DNA of 64,000 nt, from the NCBI GenBank assembly GCA_022559985.1, contig JAFJTR010000038.1:62001-126000 (forward strand). The letters are read 5' to 3'. Under the pieces are notes generated by a model. The model saw nothing but the letters and a program-made list of their open reading frames with translations, ran no database searches and was not told where the DNA came from. The position numbers were made by a program, and so were the translations under genes. Of this stretch, positions 12,208 to 24,703 are shown one piece after another (position 1 is the stretch's first letter; the number at the start of each line of letters is the position of its first letter). The DNA is from Parastagonospora avenae f. sp. tritici 18332-5 (taxonomy: Eukaryota; Ascomycota; Dothideomycetes; Pleosporales; Phaeosphaeriaceae).

Positions 12208-15200
12208 GGCTGTTTGAGGGACGAGTAGCGAAGAGGCGCATATCAGTATGCCACGAGTACCACGACGGAGGACACGATAACGTATCGGTGCGGACGAGGT
12301 GGCCACGTGTGAGACACGCGGACAGTGTGGTGCAGATAGGGGATACACAGTACGATCCTGGCCGCGAGAGGAAGGAGCACGTTATGGCCGACACACGAGA
12401 GAGACTGCGAGGAATGTAAGACTTATGATGGCGAGGTAGTTGACAGTCAAACCCGGAGATAGAAGGGATGGATGGAGTCGATGGTATGGCATTCATATGT
12501 GACAGGCTGTGGATAGTCCTCGGCAATGTTCAGGCATCGAAGCCTCAACTCTACTTCAGTGGGGGTCGACTGAGCACCACACTGAAGATCAGACACTCGC
12601 AGAGTATTCGAATTGGGCCACCGGAGCACCTCAATGACCATCTCTCGCCGACGGCCATGTTGCACAAATGCAACAATCGTGAGCACAGGACCACGAGCGC
12701 ACTTTGCAAACTTTCCCTCTCTGTTATCTGCCACAGTGATTCGCCAGCCCAGCACTGTTATCCATCGCCAGAGGAAAAAGCCCGCATGTCTTCCATGCAT
12801 AGTTACAGCCGCGTACGGCCGATAAGATACCAACACTGTTTCACGTCCACGATAGGAAGGTTGCGCCACGATTATGGGCACACGAGCAGTAAGCACGTCT
12901 ACTGATTGGGTGCTGAGGTACCAATTGTGACTGCTGCAAAGGGGGTTGGCTGGGCGCGGTGAATTTGCGTGCGAATGGCACCCGCTAAGAATGTCGTTAT
13001 CAATTGCGCAATGATAAGCAATAATGGTGAGCATGCCTTGCAGGGAGACGTGTCTGAGCGGTCCTGGTATAAAGTAAAGGTTGTTTCCGCTTCTTGCACT
13101 CTTACACTGGACATTGGGGAATTTACGCCAATTCGGCTTCAGCATCCGCAGCTGAAGGTCTTGCGCTCCGCGGCCTTGCTTGCTTGCCAAGACTGAACGA
13201 CATTTCGAACACCACACCATACTCTACCTGGTGGACCTGGAACATTGGAGATGGATGCAAACTCTTGAACGGTGAAGGAAACTTGTTGTTGGTCGCATCG
13301 CAATGTCGTTAAGCCCCGTCGAGCTGAGAGGCGCACGGCATGCTTCATCGCCTTGCGAAGATCGCCCAACATAAAACAGAGCCAGTGTCCGCGGAACGAC
13401 ATGCCCGCAGAGGCTTCCTAAAGCCGTCAGATCAGCACCATCGGCGATGTCTACCAAAGGCAGTCAGGAAGTTGACAATCCCACGGCCAAGGCCGAGACA
13501 CCCCACCGATTGGATATGTATATTGAAGCCCACGAACCTCCACGTCAGCGAAGCACACGAGCAAGACCCTTTCTGCCCACAGCCGGCCCGTTGAAGGATC
13601 CTTCTCCACCGATCGCTGCGACTGATGTAGACGTGGAGGAGATCGAAGACCGGCTGGTCGAATATCCTCCAAACAACTTCTAAATGAATCACGTATTTCC
13701 CCCCCACGCGCATCCCACGCGCGTATCAGGGTCCAGTGCCCATTGGTGTCTCAGCTTCGTACAACTGGGATCATGTCCATACACAGCATGCAATGTGCAT
13801 TGGTCGTGTGAGAGTAGTCCGTAGTCCCGGCGGAATACTACTTTCGGACCACATGGTATTGAAGCAAGTGTTGGCCAGCTGGATTTCATGCGGCTCTTCG
13901 GACATCGTTCTCTTGGCCAGGCATTTCCGCACTTCCTAGGACTTAGGTTGACGTGCGACACCGGAGGTGTATTCCGAAGGTGAGTGCAACGCCTCCCGAA
14001 GGGCGAGAACGCGCAAACATGTGCAACAGCTGCAAGTGTTTACCAACTCTTGCAGCTGTAGCGTGTGACAGTCAGCAATTTCGGCGACAAGCTCCAGAGT
14101 GGAGCGGATTCTGTCGGTATCAGCATGTGGTCTAGGCTATGTCATCCCTGTCTCGTCAATGCAAGTCAGACGCTGTGGCGCGCGAGGCTTGCAGGTGCCA
14201 GGATGACACCCTTGACATGCTCCGCATGGAGGAATTGCGTGGGATGCATCCAATTTATACGGACCTAGGATCCTGCATGTTACATTTTGGGTCAAGGTAG
14301 CAGGCGCAAGTCTTCGGACTCCACCATGAATTGAAACTTGAACATGTAGCACACGAGCTCTTGCATAGTGGCATGAGTTGAGTAAATCTTGTTCTTACCG
14401 GGGTTCGCATGTGAAAGCGTCGGTAGGCAGGGGTCCAGGCGATCTGACGACGTCGACCAACCCTATTGAAGCCTGTTCATGAGTCGGGCCCTCAACACCA
14501 CCGCAGTCGCACCTTTTTCTGCCTTACGATTGTTTGCATCCGATCTTTGCCCCGATCTGGTTGTAGCGGTCAGAAATTCCGGCCAATCGTATATTGCTGT
14601 TGAAGGGAACTTTGACCGGCTAAAACTGTAGTCTGGATCGGAGTTTATGCACGTCGTAGAAATTTCAGGATTTTGCCTCGACTTCATGTCGCCATTCCTT
14701 GCGTGAACCGTCGCTAATCCTTCGGCAACACGTTTGCAGTATTGAATTCCAGGGCTGAAAAATCAAGAGGGTCTGAGCGAGGGCCTGCATGAACAGGCTT
14801 TGAATCTGGCACGGTGGATACTCGGACCCTGTGATTGTCACCATGTGCAACAGCTTCATGGGCGGCGGGAGCTAAGAGAAATACCACCGAGCGAGAGACT
14901 CAGAGGCCGTTTGGATTGGTCCCAGCGTGCTTCTTCGTCTGCTTCTCGAACGCAAATCCGTAGATGTTGGGCCTGAAGCCACGGCCCACGTCATTCTCCA
15001 GATCCCCAAGCCAGGATCTGCACATGTCGAGATATTGTCCTGGAGGAAACCGAACTGCATGCTCCACCGTGTACTGCTGCCGATGAAAATTCCCGGTTGC
15101 TGAATTATGCAGTCGTGTACAAAATCGTTGTAAGCGCTTTGTCAATATTGCCATTGCTCGTAGATACGCCGTACTCGCCAGAGGAGCTCTGTTGAATGGA

Positions 15201-16722
15201 ACTAGATCCTCCTGTGTTTGAAGCCCACGCGACAGGCCGTCCCAGTGGAGTTGTTGCGCAGTCTAAGCAGTGGGGACTGGCGAAGGACCCTGAAATAGGT
15301 GTGTAGTCGGGATTTGTAGGGTGGCAAGTACCGCCCTTGGGCACGCTCTCGGCAGCAATCGGAGAGACTACCCCAACTAGAGGCTGTCATGCGCAATGGG
15401 GATTTGAATCATGTCAACCGCACGATGGTCGTCGCAACGAGGCGTACACCGTACCCTAGTCTTTGCTGTTAGGCAACTGGCGTCTAGGCGACTGATTTGC
15501 GTGCTGTGCGCAGCCAGAAGTCGGCATATCCGTGGTGGCTGAAGATTGCAGGTAAGGCTACATTGATCCGGTAGAGAACTAGGCGTCGGTGTAGTGGAAA
15601 AGTAGACTTGGGCTGGCCAATGAGCAAAGATCACAGCGCTGCCATACTTACCGCAGTCCAAGCCGGCTGGTGGTGGGTTCTAGCTCTGCAGTAGGAAACG
15701 TCAACAGGAAAGCGAGCCGCCAGATCGGGCGTGCCGTAAGTGCGAGGTGACGTCCTGAGATCGGCGGAGAGATGCAAGCAGACAGCTCTCTGAAATGTGC
15801 CTGTCTCGTGAGGAACTTCTGCGCGTGTGTATGCGCATATCTAGACGTTGGACTCTAGCGGTGTGCGGTGTTGTTGCTGCTGCGAGACCGAGCACCTGTC
15901 AGAAGAAACTCTCACATGCCAGTGGCGGCTGTCGCAACGACGTCTGCCCAGGGCACCATACTGTGCGAGCTGCACGGTTCAGGCGGTCTCCATCAATGGA
16001 CAGGGGTACAGGCGAGCATCTTAAAGCAGGCGAGCATTCTCCCGTTCAGCCCCCCAGGGCCCAGACGGCTGATGACCTCGATCGAAGCTTCCCCACGGGA
16101 TCCAAGCTGCGCAACATCGCACAGGCAGGTGTCGTGTGGTCGTGTGCGCATCGACTTGCTTTTTGGCTCATGCGCGGTTCACGGCTGCGGAGAGAGAGAG
16201 CGAGGGGTTGCGCTCCAAACAGTGTCCCTCTGGTTGCCGAACTAGCACATCCTGGAATAATTCGCTGATTGGCTGGAATATGTGGAGACGGACGTGGGGT
16301 ACCCATTCACGACTCGACCCACCCAAGCGCCATCAGCACCCGTCGCACGCTGCAGGCCGGTAGACCCAAGGTCCATTCCCAATTATTCGGCCGCTCACTG
16401 GTGGTCCGAGAGAGGTTGCTGTTCATCGTCAAAGCAGTGTCAAACCCGATAGCCATAGTCACATATTCCACCTCTACCGTTACTTCTCGCTATCCGCCGC
16501 CCTTCACTCCTGCAGGCCCGCTGCTCCCTGGTTCCGCTACTGTAGCACTTTGGCCTCCGCCGGCTGTGGTCGCATGTAACGCGTGGGGTCTCTTCCGGGA
16601 TCGAAAGCACGCGCCGAGCAAGCTACCAACGACATCATCGCCTATTCTAAGGCACGCACTCTCCTCCAGCACAGGCCAAATCCCATCGGCCACCCGTGGA
16701 CTCTGCAGTGCCAGAGGGCAGA
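12208..16722. other. Long gene-poor interval upstream of areA
   Basis: About 4.5 kb lies between HSK3 and areA. Only one short ORF (13447-13683) looks at all protein-like. The last kilobase, with CT-rich tracts around 16440-16520, probably holds the areA promoter and a long 5' leader; long leaders are known for areA orthologues. A GATAAG sequence lies at about 12820 and isolated GATA/TATC tetramers occur elsewhere, but I cannot say they are enriched. Confidence 0.45.
13447..13683 (+). CDS. Possible small acidic/proline-rich protein
   Basis: A 78-residue frame from ATG 13447 (MSTKGSQEVDNP...) ends in PPNNF. It is rich in Pro, Glu and Asp, with an acidic patch DVDVEEIEDR. No domain, signal or membrane segment is visible and I do not recognise it. 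It may be real, or a chance ORF in the long areA upstream interval. Confidence 0.25.
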   Translation: MSTKGSQEVDNPTAKAETPHRLDMYIEAHEPPRQRSTRARPFLPTAGPLKDPSPPIAATDVDVEEIEDRLVEYPPNNF

Positions 16723-19466
16723 ATGGACCTCTCACCCTCTGAAGACGCTGCCCGTCGCGGCATGCTTGAAGACGCCATATTTCCAGCTTTTGGCAACGAT
16801 GCCAGCAGCCCTAGCGTAGAGTCGCCCGAGCAGATGCAGAAGAACGATCCGCTCGGCACGCAGATTTGGAAGTTGTATTCGCGCGCAAAGACGCAGCTGC
16901 CCAATGCAGAGCGCATGGAGAATCTTACATGGCGAATGATGGCCATGAATATGCGGCGAGCCGAGCTCGATCGCAATAAAGGGTACGAATGCCGCCATGT
17001 TCCTCGTGCTGACTGCAGCCTCCGCTCCGTGCGACTCGTTGTACACATGCTAACCATGCCTTCCCTCTGCGCAGAAATGCTCCAAACAGCCAGAGCAACG
17101 GCCTGATGCCGCCGCCCAGCGCGAGTGCGAGGCCTCCGCCCAGGACCGCGCCCAGTGGCATTGCCCAGCAACTGAGAAAGTCGTCAGAGCAGCAGGCGCA
17201 GGTACCACAAACGCACTCACAGGCACAGCCCGACACTATGAACCTAGACGACTTTATATTTCCTTCGTCAGTCGGTAGTCCTGCGGGCCTCTCGCCAGAA
17301 CCGTCGAATGACACGCCTGGCCCATTTCATGCAACAGCCCCAGCAATCCCGATAAGAAAGCCTAATCAGGGTAGCGACCAAGATATCTCCCTCGCCCGCG
17401 CATCTGCTCCTTCGGTTCCTCCCCTGATCAACAGAGAGAATGAGTTCGCCTACATTCCTCGCCACGTTCGCAAGACCAGCATTGACGAGCGACGAGTGAG
17501 TTCCTTATCGTGCGACTATCGTGTCTCTCCACAGCCATGCTAACATGCTTATCAGCCACCCAAGCGGCGCGCTGAGGCCTCTCCACTGGTCCCTCCCGTC
17601 AACAGCATCATGATCCCCACCGACGCCCAGTCCGAGGCCGACCTGAATCAGTACTCGCTCGACCACTCCATGCACCCGCCCACCTTCCCGGCCTCGCAGG
17701 CCCAGGTGCCCTTCTCCATAGACACATTCCAGATGCATGAGGACCCCATCATCAACTCGGCCGGCCCATTCCAGCAGAACTTCGCCTTCTCGCCCGTCGG
17801 CTCGCCCATGATGAACAACCACAATGCCTCCTACACCAACATGTTCAACCCCAATTCCATGGCCTCGTCCCTCAACTCGACCGACTACTACTCCCCGCCG
17901 AGCTCCGCCTTCCCCTCTGCTGTCTCGACGCCACAGCCGCTGCCCGACGACAGCCAAATGTACTTCGATCGCACTGGCATGGACATTCGGGGTCCCCACG
18001 GGGGCTCCTCGTACGGCCCCCACCGCCCCTCCAACCTCTCCACCTCGATGCAACCACAATTCATATTCAACCCAAGCGGTCAAGACTCAGTGTTCAGTCC
18101 AGTCACCAGCACAAGCTCGTCGTTGCCGTTCTCAGCACCCTCGTTCGGCCACTCGAACCACGTCGATCCGAACCAGGTGATCCACAACAACCTGCCCCTA
18201 CGACAGCAACATGAGCTGCAGATGCAGCGACAAGAAAACATGTTCACGTTTGGCGCAGACTCGGACAACGAGGACGAAGAGGGTGGCGCTTTTGCAGACC
18301 GCACTATGCCACACCCAGACTATTCGCCCATGGATGACGGCAGTATGGACTTCACCGCTGGTTTCCAGTGGGAAACCAACCTCTCCAACCAGTTCAATCC
18401 GATGCAAGCGCGATACCCGGCAGGACCCCCACGCAAGACCGTCACCATTGGAGGGGCCGAAATGGTGTCCTCACCGCAAGACCACTGGAGCTCCGGGGGC
18501 AGCCTGGGACGGACGCACGGCTCAGCTGCCTCAGTGAGCGATATTCGCAACCGTGGGAATGATCCCCGACGCCAGAAGATACCCCGCACTAGCTCGACAC
18601 CCAATGCAGCCGGAATGGTGCATGCAGGGATGCACGGCCGCCCGCAATCCTCACCAAGCTCACCACCAGAGTCAGGCTTCAATTCTGCAGCGCCGTCGCG
18701 GCCCCAGAGCCCGGGTGGCACCAAGCAGGGCGAAGGCAGTGCGCCTACAACTTGCACCAATTGCTTTACCCAGACTACGCCTTTGTGGCGCCGCAATCCC
18801 GAAGGTCACCCGCTTTGCAACGCATGTGGTCTATTCTTGAAGCTACACGGCGTCGTGCGTCCTCTGTCTTTGAAAACCGATGTCATCAAGAAGCGCAATC
18901 GAGGCAGTGGTAATGCCCCAGTCGGCTCAGCTGCGACACGGTCATCCAAGAAGCCATCCCGCAAGAACTCGATCGCGCAAACACCGGCCACGACACCAAC
19001 ATCGCATAAAGCGGCCGATTCCGAATCTCCAAAATCTACGGGCTCCATAGGTGAGAGGCCTAACACCGCTGTCTCAGTAGCGTCCAGTGCGCCGAACTCG
19101 AAAACTGGCGGGGTGGTCCCGATTGCCCCAGGGCCGCCCAAGGCTGGTAACGCAACGACCGCGCCACAGCTTCGTGGAGGAAATGTGGCGCCACGACGCG
19201 CCCGTGGCCAAAGTAAGAGCGGTTCGCAAGAGCTAGAAATGGCTGATGCGGATGATACAAATGGGCGTGCTCCACCACTGCGCAGGAAAGATACAGCCAT
19301 CGCCACACCCAGCGCATTTCCAAATCAGAACCTTGGCTCTCTGCCTATGGGTGCCATGGGCCAGGGCTTGCAGTCTTCTGGACCCGCAGAATGGGTAAGT
19401 AAAACAAATCTCGCCCATCATTCATGTGCTGACAAGATCTAGGAATGGCTGACGATGAGCTTGTAA
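16723..19466 (+). CDS. areA: GATA-factor AreA/NIT2, global nitrogen regulator
   Basis: Exons are 16723-16982, 17075-17495, 17556-19394 and 19443-19466 (2544 nt, 847 aa). The AreA N-terminal block is present: DPLGTQIWKLYSRAKTQLPN and MENLTWRMMAMNM, then PSGIAQQL, MNLDDFIFP and IPRHVRKTSIDERR at the third junction. The single GATA zinc finger is C627-x2-C630-x17-C648-x2-C651 (CTNCFTQTTPLWRR), followed by a basic tail. The 24-nt last exon gives the hallmark C-terminus EWLTMSL, which in Aspergillus AreA is the region contacted by the repressor NmrA. AreA activates nitrogen-catabolic genes when ammonium and glutamine are low by binding HGATAR sites. Candidate targets nearby (transporters, amine oxidase, D-amino-acid enzyme) are inference only. 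An extra upstream exon cannot be excluded. Confidence 0.96.
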
Positions 19467-20562
19467 GCTCCATAAAGCCTTCACGACTTCGCACCATGTC
19501 ATAATCGATTTTCGGCGTTCGGAGTCATTTACCGACAGGTGCTCAGGCGTGTGGATTGACTGACTCCATGCGCTTCTCTATTCCCTTCTACCCAGTTTTC
19601 GATACCTCATTACCCGTCACACGCTTCGGCCAGGATAGACCAGGGTCGTTATTTATTTCCACATTACTCCATCAAACTGCTTTTGTCGCTGAATGGAGGA
19701 GGCAGGCGCTCCATCAAGCTACACATGGCACTAATATGTCACTCGAGGGAACGAACATGCAAGTCGAGAACTCGGGGTCTCCGATCGATCTCTTCGCATG
19801 TCGTCCAATCTCGAGCGATTTCGATTACTGCATGAGCTTATGAGATGATACCGTTGGATGCATACATAGGTGGCTGCGCGTACTGTCTATGGTTCATCTG
19901 CTTTATGACGCTTTTTTTCTTTGGAACGCGCAACTGCAAGGCGTCCACCTAATTACGGTACGACCAGGGATGGACGATGTGTTCCATGGTGTTTTCCCGC
20001 ATATACGCGTTTACATAGAGGGTTTGCGTGCGTCGATTTTGTGATATCCTGATGAACCTGTATTGATCCTATGATGGATCCGATGAGCGAATGCTATTCT
20101 TTGACTTCCACTTCTTCATCTCTTCTGCTTCTATGTGATGGCAACTTGAAAGTATCAGTGACTTGACAGAAAAATTGCATGTCCGAAAGCGAGCAGATGC
20201 TTCTAGCCTTTTCCTGTTTTCTACCCGTTTGAGAGGTCGAGGCAGGTCTCCCGAAGAGTCCATCGTGGATTGCAGCACTAGATGGTTCGAGACTTAGCCC
20301 GGCAGCTATGCAGTCGTGCGCATACTAAACTTTATATCTGTTCGATTATAGCAGTTTCATGCTCTACAAGGGAAGGCTCGTTCCTCCGCTTTCCTCGCCC
20401 CGAGCGTTGCCCCACATACGTCATATGCCGATGATTGGGAGTGAGGAACATCACGTTACTGGACTTTGAGCAGCACTCCATACACAATGCATTCTGCCCA
20501 ACTCTGCCCAATAACAACGACAAAATTAAGAGGCATTCATTGTGCAAGAAAACTTGACAAAA
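19467..20562. other. areA 3' flank and DJ-1 promoter
   Basis: No ORF with protein character. The first few hundred bases are probably the areA 3'UTR; in Aspergillus that UTR controls mRNA stability. No specific element was recognised here. Confidence 0.4.
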
Positions 20563-21372
20563 ATGCCAAAAGCACTGATACTGATTGCGGACGGCTCGGA
20601 GGAGATTGAGTTTGTCACGCCGTATGATGGTATGTCCCCGGAGCACCTTACCTGCAAGTCCAAAGTATTTATACTAATAAACTTCGCATTCAGTACTCAC
20701 TCGAGCGGGCTTCGAAATCCAATCCGCAGGCGTCGATCTCAAAAATGAAGGATATGCACAGTATGTCTTCACAATGTATCGGATGACACCAGTTCTTGAA
20801 CGAAGCACCTACACCCACCGTATTCAATTTCACTAACCGTGCCCATTCCTACTAACCCTATCTTCCTAGCATGACCCGCAACGTCCGCATCGTCCCTGAC
20901 CACCCCAACCTCACCTCCCTCCCACACCAATCCGCCCACGAGCACTACGACATCCTAATCCTCCCAGGCGGCGGCCCAGGCGCAAAGACATTTAGCACTA
21001 ACCCCATTGTCCTCAAACTCATCAAGTCTTTTGCCGAAAGCGGAAAATACGTTGCTGCGATTTGCGCCGGCACAACGGCCCTGGTCGCTGCCGGGATCGA
21101 GAAGAAAACAGTAACGAGCCATCCGAGTGTTATGCAGGAGATTAAGGGGGCGGGGTGGGAGTATAGCAAGGAGAGGGTTGTGGTGGATGGGAGGGTTGTT
21201 ACAAGTCGAGGGTGAGTTTGGTGGATTAAGGGTCTGAAGTGTGTGAGAGCTAATGTGTGAGGGTAGACCGGGTACGGCTTTGCTGTTTTCGTTGACAATT
21301 GTGGAGATTTTGGTAGGGAAGGAGAAGAGAGATGAGGTTGCGGGGCCGATGGTTGTTGCTGCTACAGTTTGA
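20563..21372 (+). CDS. DJ-1/PfpI (ThiJ) family protein, glyoxalase III-like
   Basis: Exons are 20563-20629, 20694-20760, 20870-21211 and 21267-21372 (582 nt, 193 aa), the normal DJ-1 length. Introns are 64, 109 and 55 nt. Family signatures are MPKALILIADGSEEIEFV with the conserved Glu in SEEIE, the LILPGGGPGA loop, and the nucleophile elbow AAICAGT with Cys at about residue 110. The C-terminus GPGTALLFSLTIVEIL also matches. DJ-1 proteins of this type act in the cytosol or mitochondria as glyoxalase III/deglycase-like enzymes or oxidative-stress proteins. The exact reaction is not determined by sequence. Confidence 0.92.
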
Positions 21373-21665
21373 GATGAGGTAGTATAAGGTCATTGAATTA
21401 CACTTGTATGAGTGCTGTGTTTTGCTTACTGTTAGGTGTAGAAGATTGAGTGTCACTGTGCGTTGGTCGACATTGTCAACACTGGTGAGATGTGCACTGT
21501 TCTCAATGTTCATCCTCAATACATGTATGATATTGTTTGCTCGCTGCGCGTACAGTGATTTCTTCTCAGTTGTATTGCATTCATCTAGCGCAAACTTCAT
21601 CTCCACAACCCTTTTTGCAAATTCTTTGCAAATCTCCATCATCTCATTAGATCCATCTCACTATC

Positions 21666-22949
21666 ATGGCATCCACGTTGACGATGACTCAAACTTCATG
21701 TATGAGCGTAGGCCCCAAGCAAGCGACTACCAGAGATCTGGAATGCTATGCTCTCTTTAGAAGGCGTTTTATTAAGAAGATGGAGCTTGGTAAAGGTGCA
21801 GACGGCGAAGTCATATCGTACATTGATTCATACACTAATACCGAGGTCGCAGTCAAGACTCCCCGTATAGGGAAATCTTCACAACGCGCTGCCCACGCGC
21901 AATATGCTATCAAGAAAGAGATTGCTCTCTTGAAGTGCCTAGGCAAACATGACAAAATTCTCGGCATGCTAGCTTCATGCAAAGACTTTCAGCCAATTGC
22001 CCCCGCCATCTTCTTCCAGGTTGCCGATCTGGGCGATTTGAAAGGTTATCGCCAGGGATGGAATTGCCAGCAGGGAACTCTCGGCTTGCCACAACGCATA
22101 TCAGAGGTCACCATCTTGAAGCTCATGCACGACATGATCCTTGCCCTAGACTTCCTCCACAACGGCAGCCGCTGCTGGGTCCACACCGACATCAAGCCCT
22201 GCAACATCCTCGTCGTAACCCCAACCTCCTACACCACAGGCGACATCCCCGTGATCCCGACCTTCAAACTCGGCGACCTCGGCCGCATGGTCGAGTATCC
22301 CAGCACGTCAAACTACGTCTCCGACTTCTGTCAATGGCCTGGTACATTCGAGTACGCACCCCCCATTTCCGAGCGCCTGGGCCCTATCACGCCCGCCGCA
22401 GATATCTGGGGCCTCGGCGCGACAGTCCAGGGTTTCGTGCTGGGCATCGCGCCCGTCATGTCCAAGGGCAGAGTCATCACCGCCCGCATGCAAGCCGACG
22501 AGTCCTACCCGCACATCAACGACTACGACGTCTGGGCAGAAGACTACTGGCGCGCACATCGTGAAGTTGTGTACCGCCCGCTCAACATACCTCTTGCCGA
22601 GCTCATCAAGAAGTACGATATCGACACCGGTTCGTCATCTTTCCGCAATATCAAGACCCATTTGCCGTATAGCGAGGGGCTCAACCAGGTGTATGAGATG
22701 ATGCTGGAGCCGGTTAGTGAGGCGCGCGTCTCGGCGGCTCATTTGAAGAAGTATGCAGTGTCGTTTCTTGCGGAACAGATCCTTGTTGAGAAGGAGTTGG
22801 ATCTGGCAGAGGAGTGCTTTTATAACCAGGAGACGCTGCTGCCCATTGAGCCTGAGGGGAAAATCATACCTAAGTTTTGTCTTCCCGAGGGTGAGGGGTT
22901 GGTGCAGTTCCCTGCGTATGATGGAGCGGAGTATGGTGCGGTGCATTAA
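21666..22949 (+). CDS. Protein kinase-like protein with non-standard HTD and DLG motifs
   Basis: Single exon, 427 aa, from ATG 21666. Kinase subdomains are recognisable: glycine loop LGKGADGEV (about 41-49), VAVK lysine, catalytic loop HTDIKPCNIL (HTD in place of HRD), magnesium loop DLG in place of DFG, a GTFEYAPP segment replacing the usual APE region, and DIWGLG. The catalytic Asp and Asn are kept, so activity is possible. The missing HRD arginine means it should not need activation-loop phosphorylation of the RD type. The C-terminal 80 residues are acidic and unique. There is no membrane segment. This resembles the expanded, poorly characterised fungal kinase families and not a conserved housekeeping kinase. 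Substrate unknown. Confidence 0.85.
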   Translation: MASTLTMTQTSCMSVGPKQATTRDLECYALFRRRFIKKMELGKGADGEVISYIDSYTNTEVAVKTPRIGKSSQRAAHAQYAIKKEIALLKCLGKHDKILGMLASCKDFQPIAPAIFFQVADLGDLKGYRQGWNCQQGTLGLPQRISEVTILKLMHDMILALDFLHNGSRCWVHTDIKPCNILVVTPTSYTTGDIPVIPTFKLGDLGRMVEYPSTSNYVSDFCQWPGTFEYAPPISERLGPITPAADIWGLGATVQGFVLGIAPVMSKGRVITARMQADESYPHINDYDVWAEDYWRAHREVVYRPLNIPLAELIKKYDIDTGSSSFRNIKTHLPYSEGLNQVYEMMLEPVSEARVSAAHLKKYAVSFLAEQILVEKELDLAEECFYNQETLLPIEPEGKIIPKFCLPEGEGLVQFPAYDGAEYGAVH

Positions 22950-23245
22950 TTAGCAGTTCTTTCTAACTGTCTCATTCTTTGATAATTTATCGTTTCATCC
23001 AATTGACATCAACCATGTTCACTAGTACTGCACTACATTGATTCAAAAAAGATGTATAGAATGATACACATTGTGACTTGTAGATACTGTGAACATATCC
23101 AACACCAATGACTAGCAACATCTTGGCTTCATTCAACGACAACGTCTCCTCCTTCGCATGTTTGTATTGATGAAGCAATCTTAATTCGGTGAACAAGTTG
23201 TCCAGCTCATTTCTCTACCTGCCCACTCGTCCCTCGCGATTCATT

Positions 23246-23607
23246 TCAATCTCCAACTTCAACTGCCCCAAATTCTTCCACGTTCTCAAAAGGTTTCAGT
23301 CTGCGAATAGTCTTTTCCAACCGCTTCTTGAAGTGAAGATTTCTCTCAACAAACTCCATATACAGAAACTTTTCCCAGGGTGTAATTTTCGTGGTTTTGA
23401 GTCGCAGGTCGTAGACTTTTGTGCTTTCTCTTTAGGAGTTGTTGTAGTTTGTGTACTCTATTAGTATTTCGTATGCTTGCATGAACTGGGGTTTTGGTTA
23501 GTGGGTGGATCTGTATATCATGGGGTTGGACGTACCCATGCGACGTAATCGTCGACCGAGTCGAGTTTAGTGTCAGCGGGATCGGTAGGTAAGCGTAGTG
23601 CCGGCAT
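23246..23607 (-). pseudogene. Small gene interrupted by an in-frame TAA (or by a 33-nt intron)
   Basis: ATG 23607 begins MPALRLPTDPADTKLDS. A normal 50-nt intron (23535-23486, GTACGT...CCCCAG) leads in phase to FMQAYEILIEYTNYNNS, then TAA at 23434-23432. The same frame then stays open for about 60 codons with a strongly protein-like sequence (KTTKITPWEKFLYMEF, HFKKRLEKTIRRLKPFEN) to a stop at 23246. Either the gene is broken by one nonsense change (CAA to TAA would do it), or a 33-nt GTACAC...CCTAAAGAGAAAG intron removes the stop in frame. The product is a short charged helical protein that I do not recognise. Confidence 0.45.
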
Positions 23608-24703
23608 TTGTAGCGCTAACGAATGTAGGAGAATAGGAGATAGATGTGGATATGAGATATTGTGTGTAGTAGAGAGGGGGTGGGGTAAGTGACGAAGGAT
23701 TCATAGACCGACAGCAGTGACAGATAATGGATATATTCACGACTGTGCAGTGTGTTCAGATACGTCACGCGTTCATAAGAGTCACATCCCAGTTATGTGG
23801 ATGGGTTGAAAAATTTGGTGGCATGTTTCGAGCAGCGGCGAAGTGTCATAAAGGGGTGTTGAGAGACACGAATAAGTATGAAGCCGCAAAAAAGAGACAT
23901 GAGGAAATGTGAGGAGACGCGGAGGAATAAGAATAACAACGAATTGCAAAAGATCGGTCAGCATGTGAGGGCACATGGGGCTAAAGCCTCTCTCGCATTT
24001 GCAAGAGTGCACCGCATACCTAGGTAACTAGAAGATGGCCCTTTCTCCCAGGTAATGTCATTTCCGACAACATTTTGGTACATTCGCCACGATATGTAGA
24101 GATGCTCGAGTAATTTACAACGTGATCTTCGTTGCGTGTTTCGAATCTTATTAATTGATTTCGTACCTAATCCTGAGATCTAAGTAATGAGAATGCTGAC
24201 TCCCAGATGGACACGCAATAAGAAGCGATGATACATACCCATATAACCGAGCTCACGTTTTCGGTTACTTGGTGCTTTATATGACCAGGTTTTGATTGGC
24301 TGATTGTTATCTCCGCGCTTCGGTAATAAGCGACTTGAGCGAACCTGGGAAGTTTGATGGCTTCCCCAACTTTCGACCTTACCCACAACACTTAACTCCA
24401 ACTGTTCTTGCATGTGTCAGCGGATTGCACTATGACTAGCGGCGTCATTTGACTTGTGGACAAACATGCTCGGCCGATGATGGAGCATAGATGCCTATCG
24501 AGCCGACATCTTGACGGAGGCGTCTTACCCCAGGATCCTGCAGCTCCAACTGATACAACCGAGGGAAGGATGGGAGGGGCATACAGACGAACAGCTAAGC
24601 TAGCGCCACCATCCTATAGATCCCCCATGGCTATGCCATCATACATGTACACACAATTCAATTGCTTTACTTCGATGTCCTCTCCTCCATTTCTACTGCC
24701 TTC
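23608..24703. other. Intergenic, upstream of SDHA-type gene
   Basis: No gene is supported. Short ORFs have no conserved features. The last 100 bases probably form the SDHA leader. Confidence 0.45.

Noticed and set aside
17505..19421. Long minus-strand ORFs over areA
   Set aside because: Composition shadows of the areA coding sequence.
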